In this document: positions 8,533 through 16,386 of the stretch, piece by piece | Numbering within the stretch: the first letter of the stretch is position 1 | Layout: each line of letters starts with the position of its first letter | Assembly: GCA_002338515.1 (NCBI GenBank) | Contig: DDIL01000204.1 | Span: 18,917-46,036, forward strand | DNA: 27,120 bases | Reading direction: 5' to 3' | DNA from: Glaciecola sp. UBA1851 | GTDB taxonomy: Bacteria > Pseudomonadota > Gammaproteobacteria > Enterobacterales > Alteromonadaceae | Program-made: the position numbers and the translations under genes | The notes under the pieces: generated by a model | Told to the model about the DNA's origin: nothing | What the model saw: only the letters and a program-made list of their open reading frames with translations | The model's database searches: none

Positions 8533-11500
8533 TTAAGGTAAATTATAGCCTTCTTTTAATCTAGCTTCTGCCAATTCTGGCTTCAAAGGTTTATCGATAT
8601 AGTAGCCTTGAGCAAAGTCGCATCCACCAGCAATCAAAAATGCCAGTTGCGATTGGGTTTCCACTCCTTCAGCCGTTACTTTTTTGCGTAAACCATGGCT
8701 AAGAGCAATAGTTGAATTAACAATTTGAAGCGCATCTAACCTTTCTTCTTCGGGCACTTTTTCATCAATTGCATCAATAAAGCTTCTGTCTATTTTTATA
8801 TGCTGAACAGGCAGATCGCTTAAATACGATAGTGAAGAATACCCAGTACCAAAATCGTCAATGGCTAATTGAATTTTTCTTTGTTTAATAGTGTCTAGCA
8901 CAAGTCTGATATTGTCATTATTCTCAATCAATACCGTTTCTGTCAGTTCTAATTTTAAATACTCGTGGGGGAGGCCACTACTGGCTATTGCATTGTCTAA
9001 TATTGGTAAGAATTGGCTTTCTATTAATTGTTTAAAAGAAAGGTTAACTGAAATACTAGGTTTAATATGAATATTGTCATTGTCATGCCAAGAAACGACC
9101 GCATTACAAGCTTGTTGTAGCACCCATGCCCCAATTTTCGAGATGAGTCCTGTTTCCTCAGCTATTGGAATGAAGATCTCAGGAGAGATATGACCACGAT
9201 TTGGATGCTCCCATCTAATAAGCGCTTCAAAGCCATCAATTTGACGAGTTTTTAAATTAATAATAGGTTGATATACCAAATAAAAAGACTCTTCATCAAT
9301 GGCTTTGTGTAAACTTGTTTCAAGTTCAGCAAGCTCTAACTTGGTTTCACGCATTTCCTGATCAAATAGTCTATATGTTCCTTTGCCAAGCTCTTTCGCT
9401 CTGTACATTGCAATATCAGCATCTCGCAATACTAATGGTACGCTTGTATACCGTTTATCACATTGCAATATGCCAATACTCACATTGAAGTAAACCACAT
9501 TTCTATCGATATTAAAGGGAGCTTTAAAGGCTGTTACAATTAATTGACCCAAGCGTTCTAGTTCTGCTTGGTCACCATTATTTTCAAAAATAACGGTAAA
9601 TTCGTCTCCCCCGAGTCTAGAAGGGTACTGTGAATCATTAAGTAAATCAGACAGCCTTTTTGATACCTCAATTAGTAAATTATCCCCAAAAGAATGTCCA
9701 TAAGAGTCATTAATATGTTTGAATCGATCACCATCTAAAAATAGCACACCATAGCCTTTTATCTGGTTTTCATGGCATTTTTGAATCAATTCTTTGATTC
9801 TTGCTATCACCCATTGTCTGTTGGTTAATTCTGTTAAGGAGTCGTGAAACGCCATATGATAAAGTTTAGATTCTATTGATTTTCTTTCATTAATTTCCAG
9901 CTCTAATTCTACCGTGCGCTCTTTCACTCGGTTTTCTAACTCAACATTAAGCTTTTCTAATTCTTGTCGTTTGTTTTCTAGTTTTTTAGCATAACTATTA
10001 ATTTGCTTTGTTTTTGTTTCAACGCTTTTAGATAATTCATTTTGGCGTTTAATTGTTAGAGCTAGTCGCCAACGAAAAGCAAAAAGAATTAGAGATATCA
10101 GCAACAAAATACCGAATATAATTGCCCACCATGTTAAATACCAAGCGGGAGCTACAAATAGGCGAATACTATCGCCTGTATTATTCCAACGCCCATTATT
10201 GCCAGCGCTAATTACTTCGAATGTATAATCGCCTGCCGGTAAGTTACTATAGGTGGCTGATCTTTGAAGTGCGTCTGTTTCATAAAAGTCGTCATTCCAA
10301 CCTACCAAGCGGTACTTGTATTTATTGCTCTGAGGAAACACATAACTTAATGATGAAAAGTGTATTTCTAATTTAGTGAAACCATATTTCAAGCTGATAG
10401 GCTCTTCTATATCTTGTTGATATCCTTTAATTATTGTTCTAGCACTAGCATCATTTTCTATATTAATTTTAGAAATATGAGTTTTAGGTAAGAAGTCGTC
10501 GGTAAATATAGAAGTATTATTGACTATAGAAACGCCACTTTCAGTAGGGATATACAGTTGGTTGTTGAATTCTAGAAATTCACCATGAGAGCTTGTTTTG
10601 TCATCTGCTAAGCCGCTTTGACTAGTGTAGCTGACGAATACTTCATTACCAGGGCGAAGAATTGCAATACCATTTGTTGTGGCTGCCCAAATTGAGCCAG
10701 ATTCACTCAAGTACGAATAATTAACTTCATTGGAAGGTAAGCCATCTTTATCAGTATATGTTGTACGCGCTTTTGTTAAATAATTGAAAGATACTAAGCC
10801 ATTGCGAGTGCCAACTAATACCTGTTGTAACGAATGGACATGCACATCTTTAAAGCCAGGGCTTGAATCAGTAAACAAAAATTCAAATTCTTTCGTTTCA
10901 GTATCAAATACTTCTATTCCTCCTTCTCCAGTTATAAACAATTTATCATCGAATAAAAACATGTCCGTAATGTCTGAAGACTGGAGTCCAATTTTTTCAT
11001 TGTTATGCCTAGCATTATATGTGGTGAACTTTGTCCTATCGGAGCTCAAATATTGTAATCCTTTGCCCCAGACACTAATCCATAATCCATTATTTTTATC
11101 AAATTCTAATGAAAATATATCGTTGCTGGCTAAAGTTGCATGTTCTGGTAAATCAGGATCATGTTGATAACGAGTAACAATTTTGGTTATCGGATTGACT
11201 TTGAAAATACCTCCCCCCCAAGTTCCTCCCCATATATTCCCTTGGCTGTCTTTTGCTAGGGTTATAATCGAATTTGTAGGAAGTGAGTTTGCGTCATTTA
11301 CGTCATGACTTAAATTTTCAAGTGTATTTTTAATTGGATCATAAATGTTTATTCCACCACCATCGGTTGCGAACCAAATTTCATTATTTTCAGTAATTAC
11401 ACCATTGTTAGTATGCGGAAAATAGTTGGCAGGCGGAAACCCTACTTTCTGGATGAGACGTTCAAAAATTTCTAATTTTGGCGTAATACGAACTAGTCCC

Positions 11501-12480
11501 AAATTATTCATTGATAACCATAAACTACCATTATCATCTTCAAAAATATCTTCAACGGTTGCAAAGGGGAGTTTGTTGGCTTGCTTAAAAGACGATTTAA
11601 GACAGTTAAATTGTTTTGTTTTATTATGCAGTACACACAAACCGTCCTTCTCTAAACCTACCCAAAGTCGATTGTTTGAATCAAGGTAAGTCGTTGTAAA
11701 ATGATTAGTAAAACTAGCCGTAACCTGAGTGTGCACAATCACTTTACTTTGATAAGTATTGGTATCAATGCTTAATAATCCTCTGGGGGTCGCGATATAT
11801 AGCGTACTATTTTCGCAATCTAAGCTAATGTCTCTAACAATAAAAGAACCAAAGTAAGCATCTAGCGATGTGTTTATTTTTGTTGCTTCTTGCAATAGCG
11901 GGTTGTATGTATAAATACCTTTTTCTGACACTACCCAGAGTAAATTCTGCTTTTCGTCAAATTGTACGCTGCTAATGAATCGAGGTGTTGCATCATAACC
12001 ATCTGGAAAAATGATTTGCTCTGATTCAAACGTGTTTTTGTTAAATTTTGTTAATCCTAAATCTTCACCGGTAATCCATAAATTATTTTTGTTGTCTTCT
12101 TCAATGTCATAAATGGCGCGGTTTATTAATGCTGTCGCTTTTTCGAATTGTTGCTGTTTATCATTAAATTTATATAGCCCACGATTTCCCGCCCAAAGTT
12201 GGCCTTCTTTATCGATGTATAGATAAGCCAAACTAAACTCAATTTCATCATTTAGGTGTCTAAGCTCAAAATTCTCATATTCATAACCATTATATCTTAA
12301 TATTCCTTGGCCACTTGATATCCACAAATAGCCGAGACTATCTTGGATGCTATATCGAGTAAACGTTAATGATTGATTTGAGCTAAGATATATTGGGATA
12401 GCTCTATAATGAGCGATTGATTCAGTATTATTTGCCGACGCATGCAAGTGATAAGATGCACACATACCTAAAAGTATCAA
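8533..12480 (-). CDS. Membrane receptor: beta-propeller, Y_Y_Y, coiled coil, GGDEF, EAL
   Basis: This is a one-protein cyclic-di-GMP signalling system. Numbering is from the TTG at 12480. Repeats of the two-component-regulator propeller type (such as GNIWGGTWGGGIFKVNP and NGLWISVWGKGLQYL) fill about 40-650. A Y_Y_Y domain follows (about 690-778), then a membrane helix (about 781-803) and a coiled coil (about 810-870). The GGDEF domain has intact GGDEF at 957-961 but no RxxD inhibitory site before it. The EAL domain (about 1055-1310) has EAL at 1085-1087, LELTET, DDFGTGYSSL (D1208, D1209), K1229, and E1271 and E1274, so it looks active. The propeller should face the periplasm. The frame is open upstream of 12480 and completes a signal peptide if translation begins at a CTG at 12522. 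Which activity dominates, and the ligand, are unknown. Confidence 0.92.
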   Translation of the reverse strand: MILLGMCASYHLHASANNTESIAHYRAIPIYLSSNQSLTFTRYSIQDSLGYLWISSGQGILRYNGYEYENFELRHLNDEIEFSLAYLYIDKEGQLWAGNRGLYKFNDKQQQFEKATALINRAIYDIEEDNKNNLWITGEDLGLTKFNKNTFESEQIIFPDGYDATPRFISSVQFDEKQNLLWVVSEKGIYTYNPLLQEATKINTSLDAYFGSFIVRDISLDCENSTLYIATPRGLLSIDTNTYQSKVIVHTQVTASFTNHFTTTYLDSNNRLWVGLEKDGLCVLHNKTKQFNCLKSSFKQANKLPFATVEDIFEDDNGSLWLSMNNLGLVRITPKLEIFERLIQKVGFPPANYFPHTNNGVITENNEIWFATDGGGINIYDPIKNTLENLSHDVNDANSLPTNSIITLAKDSQGNIWGGTWGGGIFKVNPITKIVTRYQHDPDLPEHATLASNDIFSLEFDKNNGLWISVWGKGLQYLSSDRTKFTTYNARHNNEKIGLQSSDITDMFLFDDKLFITGEGGIEVFDTETKEFEFLFTDSSPGFKDVHVHSLQQVLVGTRNGLVSFNYLTKARTTYTDKDGLPSNEVNYSYLSESGSIWAATTNGIAILRPGNEVFVSYTSQSGLADDKTSSHGEFLEFNNQLYIPTESGVSIVNNTSIFTDDFLPKTHISKINIENDASARTIIKGYQQDIEEPISLKYGFTKLEIHFSSLSYVFPQSNKYKYRLVGWNDDFYETDALQRSATYSNLPAGDYTFEVISAGNNGRWNNTGDSIRLFVAPAWYLTWWAIIFGILLLISLILFAFRWRLALTIKRQNELSKSVETKTKQINSYAKKLENKRQELEKLNVELENRVKERTVELELEINERKSIESKLYHMAFHDSLTELTNRQWVIARIKELIQKCHENQIKGYGVLFLDGDRFKHINDSYGHSFGDNLLIEVSKRLSDLLNDSQYPSRLGGDEFTVIFENNGDQAELERLGQLIVTAFKAPFNIDRNVVYFNVSIGILQCDKRYTSVPLVLRDADIAMYRAKELGKGTYRLFDQEMRETKLELAELETSLHKAIDEESFYLVYQPIINLKTRQIDGFEALIRWEHPNRGHISPEIFIPIAEETGLISKIGAWVLQQACNAVVSWHDNDNIHIKPSISVNLSFKQLIESQFLPILDNAIASSGLPHEYLKLELTETVLIENNDNIRLVLDTIKQRKIQLAIDDFGTGYSSLSYLSDLPVQHIKIDRSFIDAIDEKVPEEERLDALQIVNSTIALSHGLRKKVTAEGVETQSQLAFLIAGGCDFAQGYYIDKPLKPELAEARLKEGYNLP

Positions 12481-12786
12481 TATGATAAAAAAGTAATGTC
12501 GAAACCACTGAATTAAAGACAGAGAAACACTCCAAGTAGTTATTTATATCTATTGAATTAGAAGTCTATATACACAGCTCAGCAATTGCAAAATTCTTAA
12601 TACAACGCAAGAGCACTATTTATATGTATCTGCTAACAATCTGATTTATTTAGAATTAAGTGCACATTGACTGCAATAGTTGTTATACACTTTTTATAAC
12701 GTTGAGCAACTAAAAATATAAATAGCCACTTATATTGAGTTGTCTTTAAGATTAGTTCGAGATGTGTTGCTGCTTTTAATCAGTAT
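12481..12786. other. Intergenic region upstream of the propeller-GGDEF-EAL gene, including its probable start
   Basis: This 306-base AT-rich stretch holds no complete gene. Its left end (12481-12522) probably encodes the first 14 residues of the signalling protein from a CTG codon. Further upstream in the minus-strand direction, TTGCTC, 16 nt, TATAAC is a possible sigma70 promoter, weak by eye. I see no convincing terminator for the glycosyltransferase gene that ends at 12787. Confidence 0.4.
12520..12533 (-). promoter_or_regulatory. Shine-Dalgarno site and CTG codon that probably start the signalling protein
   Basis: On the minus strand GGAG (12530-12533) lies 7 nt before an in-frame CTG (12520-12522). 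Translation from there gives MSLIQWFRHYFFIILILLGM, a signal-peptide n-region plus hydrophobic core, and then the c-region CASYHLHASA. The usual candidates, TTG at 12478-12480 and ATG at 12463-12465, have no well-placed Shine-Dalgarno and cut into the hydrophobic core. An in-frame stop (TAA) lies about 25 nt upstream of the CTG, so the frame cannot extend much further. Confidence 0.5.
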
Positions 12787-13887
12787 TTAGCTAACTCCAT
12801 TAGTCAAATAATCTAACCGATTTTTTATTAGATTGGGAAAGTGAACTTGTTTCCAAAGTGTTGCACAAATATCATCGGTTTTCTGCCAGTGTCCTTGTTT
12901 TATCCATTTTACAAGGCTATCGCAATTAGTTGGAAAGTCTACTTTTACCCCCTGTTTTTGCTGTAACCAATCATCAATATCTTCAGCATTTAAATCAACA
13001 ATAAGTTCACATAGGCCTAATTGTTTTAGTGTGTATGCGTTGGATAGTTGTTCGTATTGCTTTCTTAAAGGCTTCACCAATAGCGGTTTGCCCAAACTCA
13101 AACATTCAGTCGAAAGTTCAAATCCGCAGTTACTAATAACCCCTGCGCTGGCAATGAGGTCTTTTTTAAACTGAGTATTTGATAAAGGTTTAAATGAGAT
13201 ATTTTTAACTTTTTTATGATGCTTAACTTGTGGGTGGTAGCACACGAAGTCTTCGTCGCTCAGTATTAATAATTGTTCTTCAATATCAGCCATGCTTTCA
13301 AAGGGTAAATATACCAATATAGGCAGTTGAGATGTTTTGCTAACACTATGAATATGTCGGTTACTTGTTAACTCTTTAGATATGACAGGCGGAATAATGC
13401 TGTGGCCAAAATGATACCAGTGCGTACCTAAACTATAGGTGGTAGGGGCAAAATATTTGGTAATAATTTTATCAATTAATCCTTGGTCTTTTTTAGGCAC
13501 TTGATGTAAAAAAGCAGCCTGATGACTAATAGATAACGAAGGCACACCTTTTTTTCTGGCGGCCCAAGCGGACACAGGTTCAAAATCATTTATGACTAAA
13601 TCGTATTTTGACACATCGCAGTTTGTTACATCTTTTAAGAACTCTAGCGGATTATTGTTTAAGATAGTTTTAGCGTGCTTTACTTGCCCGCGCTCTGTAA
13701 TGAAAGTAAATCCTCTTTTTGTAGTGTAGTTATTAAATACTTGCATATCAAAATAGCCATTATACTGCCTACCACTAAATAAGTAATCTACCGAAATGGA
13801 CTCATCATTTGCCAATGATTCAGCCATATGCCTTGCTCTTGTTATATGACCGTTTCCAGTGCCTTGCACACCATATAAAATTTTCAT
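12787..13887 (-). CDS. MurG-like glycosyltransferase of the MJ1255/VC2487 family
   Basis: This is a probable GT-B-fold nucleotide-sugar transferase of 366 residues. The N terminus MKILYGVQGTGNGHITRARH has the glycine-rich loop (9-14) and conserved histidine seen in MurG- and EpsF-type enzymes, here in the form typical of MJ1255/VC2487 proteins. The C-terminal domain has the donor-binding stretch CGFELSTECLSLGKPLL (254-270) followed by KPLRKQYEQ (272-280). No signal peptide or membrane helix is seen, so it probably works at the inner face of the membrane. The ATG shares one base with the stop of the PAP2 gene upstream (TAATG), so the two are one transcription unit. Acceptor and sugar are unknown. 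The coupling to a lipid phosphatase suggests a lipid-linked acceptor, which is inference. Confidence 0.85.
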   Translation of the reverse strand: MKILYGVQGTGNGHITRARHMAESLANDESISVDYLFSGRQYNGYFDMQVFNNYTTKRGFTFITERGQVKHAKTILNNNPLEFLKDVTNCDVSKYDLVINDFEPVSAWAARKKGVPSLSISHQAAFLHQVPKKDQGLIDKIITKYFAPTTYSLGTHWYHFGHSIIPPVISKELTSNRHIHSVSKTSQLPILVYLPFESMADIEEQLLILSDEDFVCYHPQVKHHKKVKNISFKPLSNTQFKKDLIASAGVISNCGFELSTECLSLGKPLLVKPLRKQYEQLSNAYTLKQLGLCELIVDLNAEDIDDWLQQKQGVKVDFPTNCDSLVKWIKQGHWQKTDDICATLWKQVHFPNLIKNRLDYLTNGVS

Positions 13888-14426
13888 TAATGCAGGGTTC
13901 CAATGCTTAATAACGAAATACTAACGCCTAAAGCGGCACCAATTAATACATCACTTGGATAATGTACACGCAATACAATTCGGCTTATTCCAACGGCTGT
14001 CGCCCATATGAAGGCGAATATGGCAATTTCTGGATAATAAAAACTGACTAAGGTTGCCATTAAAAACGCGGCGGCAGTATGTCCAGAGGGCAGGCTGAAC
14101 TTGTCAGCTGGAACAACGAAAGTATGAAGTTTGAATTTAATGTCGCAAGGACGAGGGCGCTTAAAAACATGCTTTAAAAGCAAATAAATAGGCACTTCCA
14201 ATGCGTAAGCCATAAAGGCTGTGTAGACCAATAAATATCCGTATGTATCATCAACTAAAAACATGCCCAACAGAATAAACGGGTAAAGATATCCGTCAGC
14301 CGTTTTAGATATAAGTCGGAAAATGTTTGGAAGCTTTTTCCCTAGTTGCGTGTATTGATGCGAAACTATCCACATGAAAGCTCGTTCGTCTAATTCAGTA
14401 ATTTGTTTCACAAAAAACTCCAACAT
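13887..14426 (-). CDS. PAP2-family membrane phosphatase
   Basis: This is an integral-membrane phosphatase of the PAP2 / lipid phosphate phosphatase family, 179 residues, with about five hydrophobic segments. The three catalytic motifs are complete: K85 to R92-P93 in KHVFKRPRP, PSGH at 113-116, and SR(148-149) with H155 and D159 in VHYPSD. Members dephosphorylate undecaprenyl pyrophosphate, phosphatidylglycerol phosphate or phosphatidate. The sequence alone does not say which. The ATG at 14426 has no Shine-Dalgarno. A GGAG just inside the frame sits 6 nt before the GTG of codon 6 (14409-14411), so the true product may be 174 residues. It is followed without a gap by the glycosyltransferase gene. 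Confidence 0.93.
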   Translation of the reverse strand: MLEFFVKQITELDERAFMWIVSHQYTQLGKKLPNIFRLISKTADGYLYPFILLGMFLVDDTYGYLLVYTAFMAYALEVPIYLLLKHVFKRPRPCDIKFKLHTFVVPADKFSLPSGHTAAAFLMATLVSFYYPEIAIFAFIWATAVGISRIVLRVHYPSDVLIGAALGVSISLLSIGTLH

Positions 14427-14502
14427 TAGGAATATGCCGTTAGGGTAGGGTTAGCACATTTCAATTGGATGACGGTTTTACTAAATAAATATGACAAACA
14501 GT

Positions 14503-14525
14503 GATATGAATATATTCATCATATC
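14503..14525. repeat. Nested palindrome between the PAP2 gene and rraA
   Basis: In the 258-base gap between divergent genes, TGAATATATTCA (14507-14518) is a perfect 12-bp palindrome. An overlapping inverted repeat pairs GATATGA (14503-14509) with TCATATC (14519-14525). Such dyads between divergent genes are often operators. No regulator is identified, and the AT-richness makes chance a real possibility. Confidence 0.4.
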
Positions 14526-14684
14526 TTAATATTTAGCGTATAGATTTAAGCTAAGTTTGCCCAAATAAATATAAATACTTAAAGATGTCAATTCGCAGGT
14601 GTGATAGTGTTAGCGAAGCGAAAAAGTGTTGTTTAGATAAGAAAACTTTATTAACCCTCAACAATAAGAATGACAGGATGAACT

Positions 14685-15170
14685 ATGGAAATTAATACTT
14701 CTGAAATATGTGATATGTATGCAGATAACATAGATGTTCTCGAGCCAATCTTTACCAATTATGGTGGTCGTGATGCTTATTGTGGTGAAGTAACAACCAT
14801 AAAATGTTTTGAAGATAGAGGGTTAGTTGACAAAGTGTTAGCTACAAATGGATTAGGTAAGGTGTTACTAATTGACGGTGGCGGCTCTGTGAGAAGAGCT
14901 TTATTAGATGCTGAAAACATACAACTAGCGATTGATAACGATTGGGAAGCAGTGATTTGTTTTGGCGCGATACGAGACGTAGATTTATTGCTTGAGTTTG
15001 ATATTGGTATTCACGCCATTGGCGCTATTCCTGTTAGCGCAGATGAGCGAGAAGTGGGTGATATAGATGTTTCAGTCAACTTTGCTGGTGTCACGTTTGT
15101 GCCGGAAGACCATATTTATGCTGATAACACAGGCATTGTGTTATCACCCGAACCTCTTGATTTAGACTAA
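14685..15170 (+). CDS. rraA: Ribonuclease E activity regulator RraA
   Basis: RraA is a ring-forming protein that binds the C-terminal scaffold of RNase E and inhibits its cleavage of mRNAs. The 161 residues match the E. coli length exactly. The sequence follows the E. coli protein along its whole length: DTSEL/NTSEIC near the N terminus, TIKCFEDRGL (37-46), the loop VLLIDGGGSVRRALLDAE (60-77), FGAIRDVD (91-98), VNFAGVTF (130-137) and the end ADNTGIVLSPEPLDLD. AGGA lies about 8 nt before the ATG at 14685. An earlier ATG at 14677 is out of frame. The gene is alone on the plus strand, divergent from PAP2 and convergent with the Mrp operon, so it has its own promoter, which I could not place with confidence. 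Confidence 0.97.
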   Translation: MEINTSEICDMYADNIDVLEPIFTNYGGRDAYCGEVTTIKCFEDRGLVDKVLATNGLGKVLLIDGGGSVRRALLDAENIQLAIDNDWEAVICFGAIRDVDLLLEFDIGIHAIGAIPVSADEREVGDIDVSVNFAGVTFVPEDHIYADNTGIVLSPEPLDLD

Positions 15171-15174
15171 GCAG

Positions 15175-15208
15175 ATAATGCAATGTAAATATATCGCAAT
15201 TGCATTAT
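15175..15208. terminator. Probable bidirectional terminator between rraA and mrpG
   Basis: A perfect 10-bp inverted repeat, ATAATGCAAT (15175-15184) and ATTGCATTAT (15199-15208), encloses a 14-nt loop in the 62-base gap between convergent genes. It begins four bases after the rraA stop. The stem is AT-rich and the T-tracts are short, so termination may be partial or need help. Confidence 0.45.
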
Positions 15209-15232
15209 TTAAGTTTCATTCAATTTAAAAAC

Positions 15233-15613
15233 TTACTCGCTATCTTTATTATCATCGCTGGGAGGTAATTGGCTTCTAGCTGTTTCTATATGATGTTTAT
15301 TGCGAGTTCGTTCCATCATTCTCACTCTATTATGCATGGCTGCCTTCGCTAATATATAAGCTGTTACAGGCGCTGTTATGACTAAAAATAAAGTAATCAA
15401 TAACTCGTTTACGCCTAGAAAGCCTTCTACATAAAACATGTAGAGCATACACCCTGTAAGAATACCACCAAGGCCAAGCGTGGTTGCTTTAGTAGGTGCA
15501 TGCAGCCTTACGTATAAATCTTGTAGTCTTAATAGGCCAATAGAGCCAACAAGCACAAACACTCCACCTAATATTAGGAGTAAAGAAATGATTAGTTCCG
15601 CATAAAAGCTCAC
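15233..15613 (-). CDS. mrpG: Na+/H+ antiporter Mrp subunit G
   Basis: MrpG is the last small subunit of the multi-protein Na+/H+ antiporter (also called MnhG/PhaG). The 126 residues form three hydrophobic helices (about 5-27, 42-62 and 66-90) and a basic, charged cytoplasmic tail. The family signature, RLQDLYVRLHAPTKATTLGL at about 29-48, is plain. The gene starts 9 nt after mrpF and ends the operon. The family sequence and the surrounding operon make the call secure. The tail after residue 92 is rich in R, H, S and D and is probably disordered. Confidence 0.95.
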   Translation of the reverse strand: MSFYAELIISLLLILGGVFVLVGSIGLLRLQDLYVRLHAPTKATTLGLGGILTGCMLYMFYVEGFLGVNELLITLFLVITAPVTAYILAKAAMHNRVRMMERTRNKHHIETARSQLPPSDDNKDSE

Positions 15614-15622
15614 AACTGCCTC

Positions 15623-15892
15623 CTATTCAATGATATCACCGCGTAATAAGTATTTGGCAAATGCCACACTGCTAACAAAACCGAGCATTGCAATTAATAA
15701 AGCAGCCTCAAAATATAGCGGCGATTTATTATAAATACCGTATAGTAAAATTAGCGCGATACTGTTGATATACATAGTATCTAAAGCCAAAATACGGTCA
15801 ATTACATGAGGACCAATAACTAAGCGCCATAAATTTAGAACAAGGGCGATACATAACATTACAGCAACTATCATAACGGCTATATCTAGCAT
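15623..15892 (-). CDS. mrpF: Na+/H+ antiporter Mrp subunit F
   Basis: MrpF is a small membrane subunit of the Mrp antiporter complex. The 89 residues carry three membrane helices (about 3-22, 36-54 and 59-82). The signature GPHVIDRILALDTMYINS (28-45) is characteristic, with the conserved DR (32-33) and D39 in the loop and second helix. The start overlaps the end of mrpE by 7 nt and mrpG follows after 9 nt. Length and position are standard for the family, and nothing in the sequence is unusual. Confidence 0.95.
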   Translation of the reverse strand: MLDIAVMIVAVMLCIALVLNLWRLVIGPHVIDRILALDTMYINSIALILLYGIYNKSPLYFEAALLIAMLGFVSSVAFAKYLLRGDIIE

Positions 15893-16386
15893 CCGAAAAT
15901 CTCCTTAACGCGTGACTCATAGCGATTTTTAATAAGGTCGATGACTTCTTGTTCGTTGTCAGGCATATCTAAAACATGCACATATAGCCACTTGTTATCA
16001 CTTGATACATCACTACTTACTGTGCCAGGCGTCATAGTTACCGTACTAGCGAGGATGGTGATGGGAAAGGTATCGTGAATATCTAATGGCACCGCAACAA
16101 ACCCAGGTTTGATTCGTTTCAGAGGACCTATAACTAAAATAGCGACTTCTATATTGGCTACTACAATGTCTTTTAATACGAGTAAAACATATGGAATAAC
16201 TTTTAATGGTTTTTTAATTTTAGGTTGTGCCATTTTCAACGGTGCACACAAAAGAGGAATAAAAAAGGCTAACAAGCTACCTAAAATAATATGCCCTAGG
16301 CTCAATGTAGAATTAAGCATTAGCCATACAATTAACAACAAAATGCTATGTAATGGCATTGGAAATAAGCGGTCAATCATACTCAT
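15886..16386 (-). CDS. mrpE: Na+/H+ antiporter Mrp subunit E
   Basis: MrpE is an accessory membrane subunit needed for full activity and assembly of the Mrp complex. The 166 residues start with two closely spaced hydrophobic helices (about 11-32 and 34-47), then a third (about 65-88). A soluble C-terminal domain with the family signature TMTPGTVSSDVSSDNKWLYV follows (about 117-136). Its ATG overlaps the mrpD stop by 4 nt, and its own end overlaps mrpF by 7 nt, so the stoichiometry of D, E and F is probably set by translational coupling. The product ends KEIFGC. Confidence 0.95.
   Translation of the reverse strand: MSMIDRLFPMPLHSILLLIVWLMLNSTLSLGHIILGSLLAFFIPLLCAPLKMAQPKIKKPLKVIPYVLLVLKDIVVANIEVAILVIGPLKRIKPGFVAVPLDIHDTFPITILASTVTMTPGTVSSDVSSDNKWLYVHVLDMPDNEQEVIDLIKNRYESRVKEIFGC

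Noticed and set aside
14507..14518. TGAATATATTCA as an ArgR (ARG) box
   Set aside because: The half-sites match TGAAT/ATTCA, but they are separated by two bases instead of four, so the operator geometry is wrong. The flanking genes are not arginine genes.
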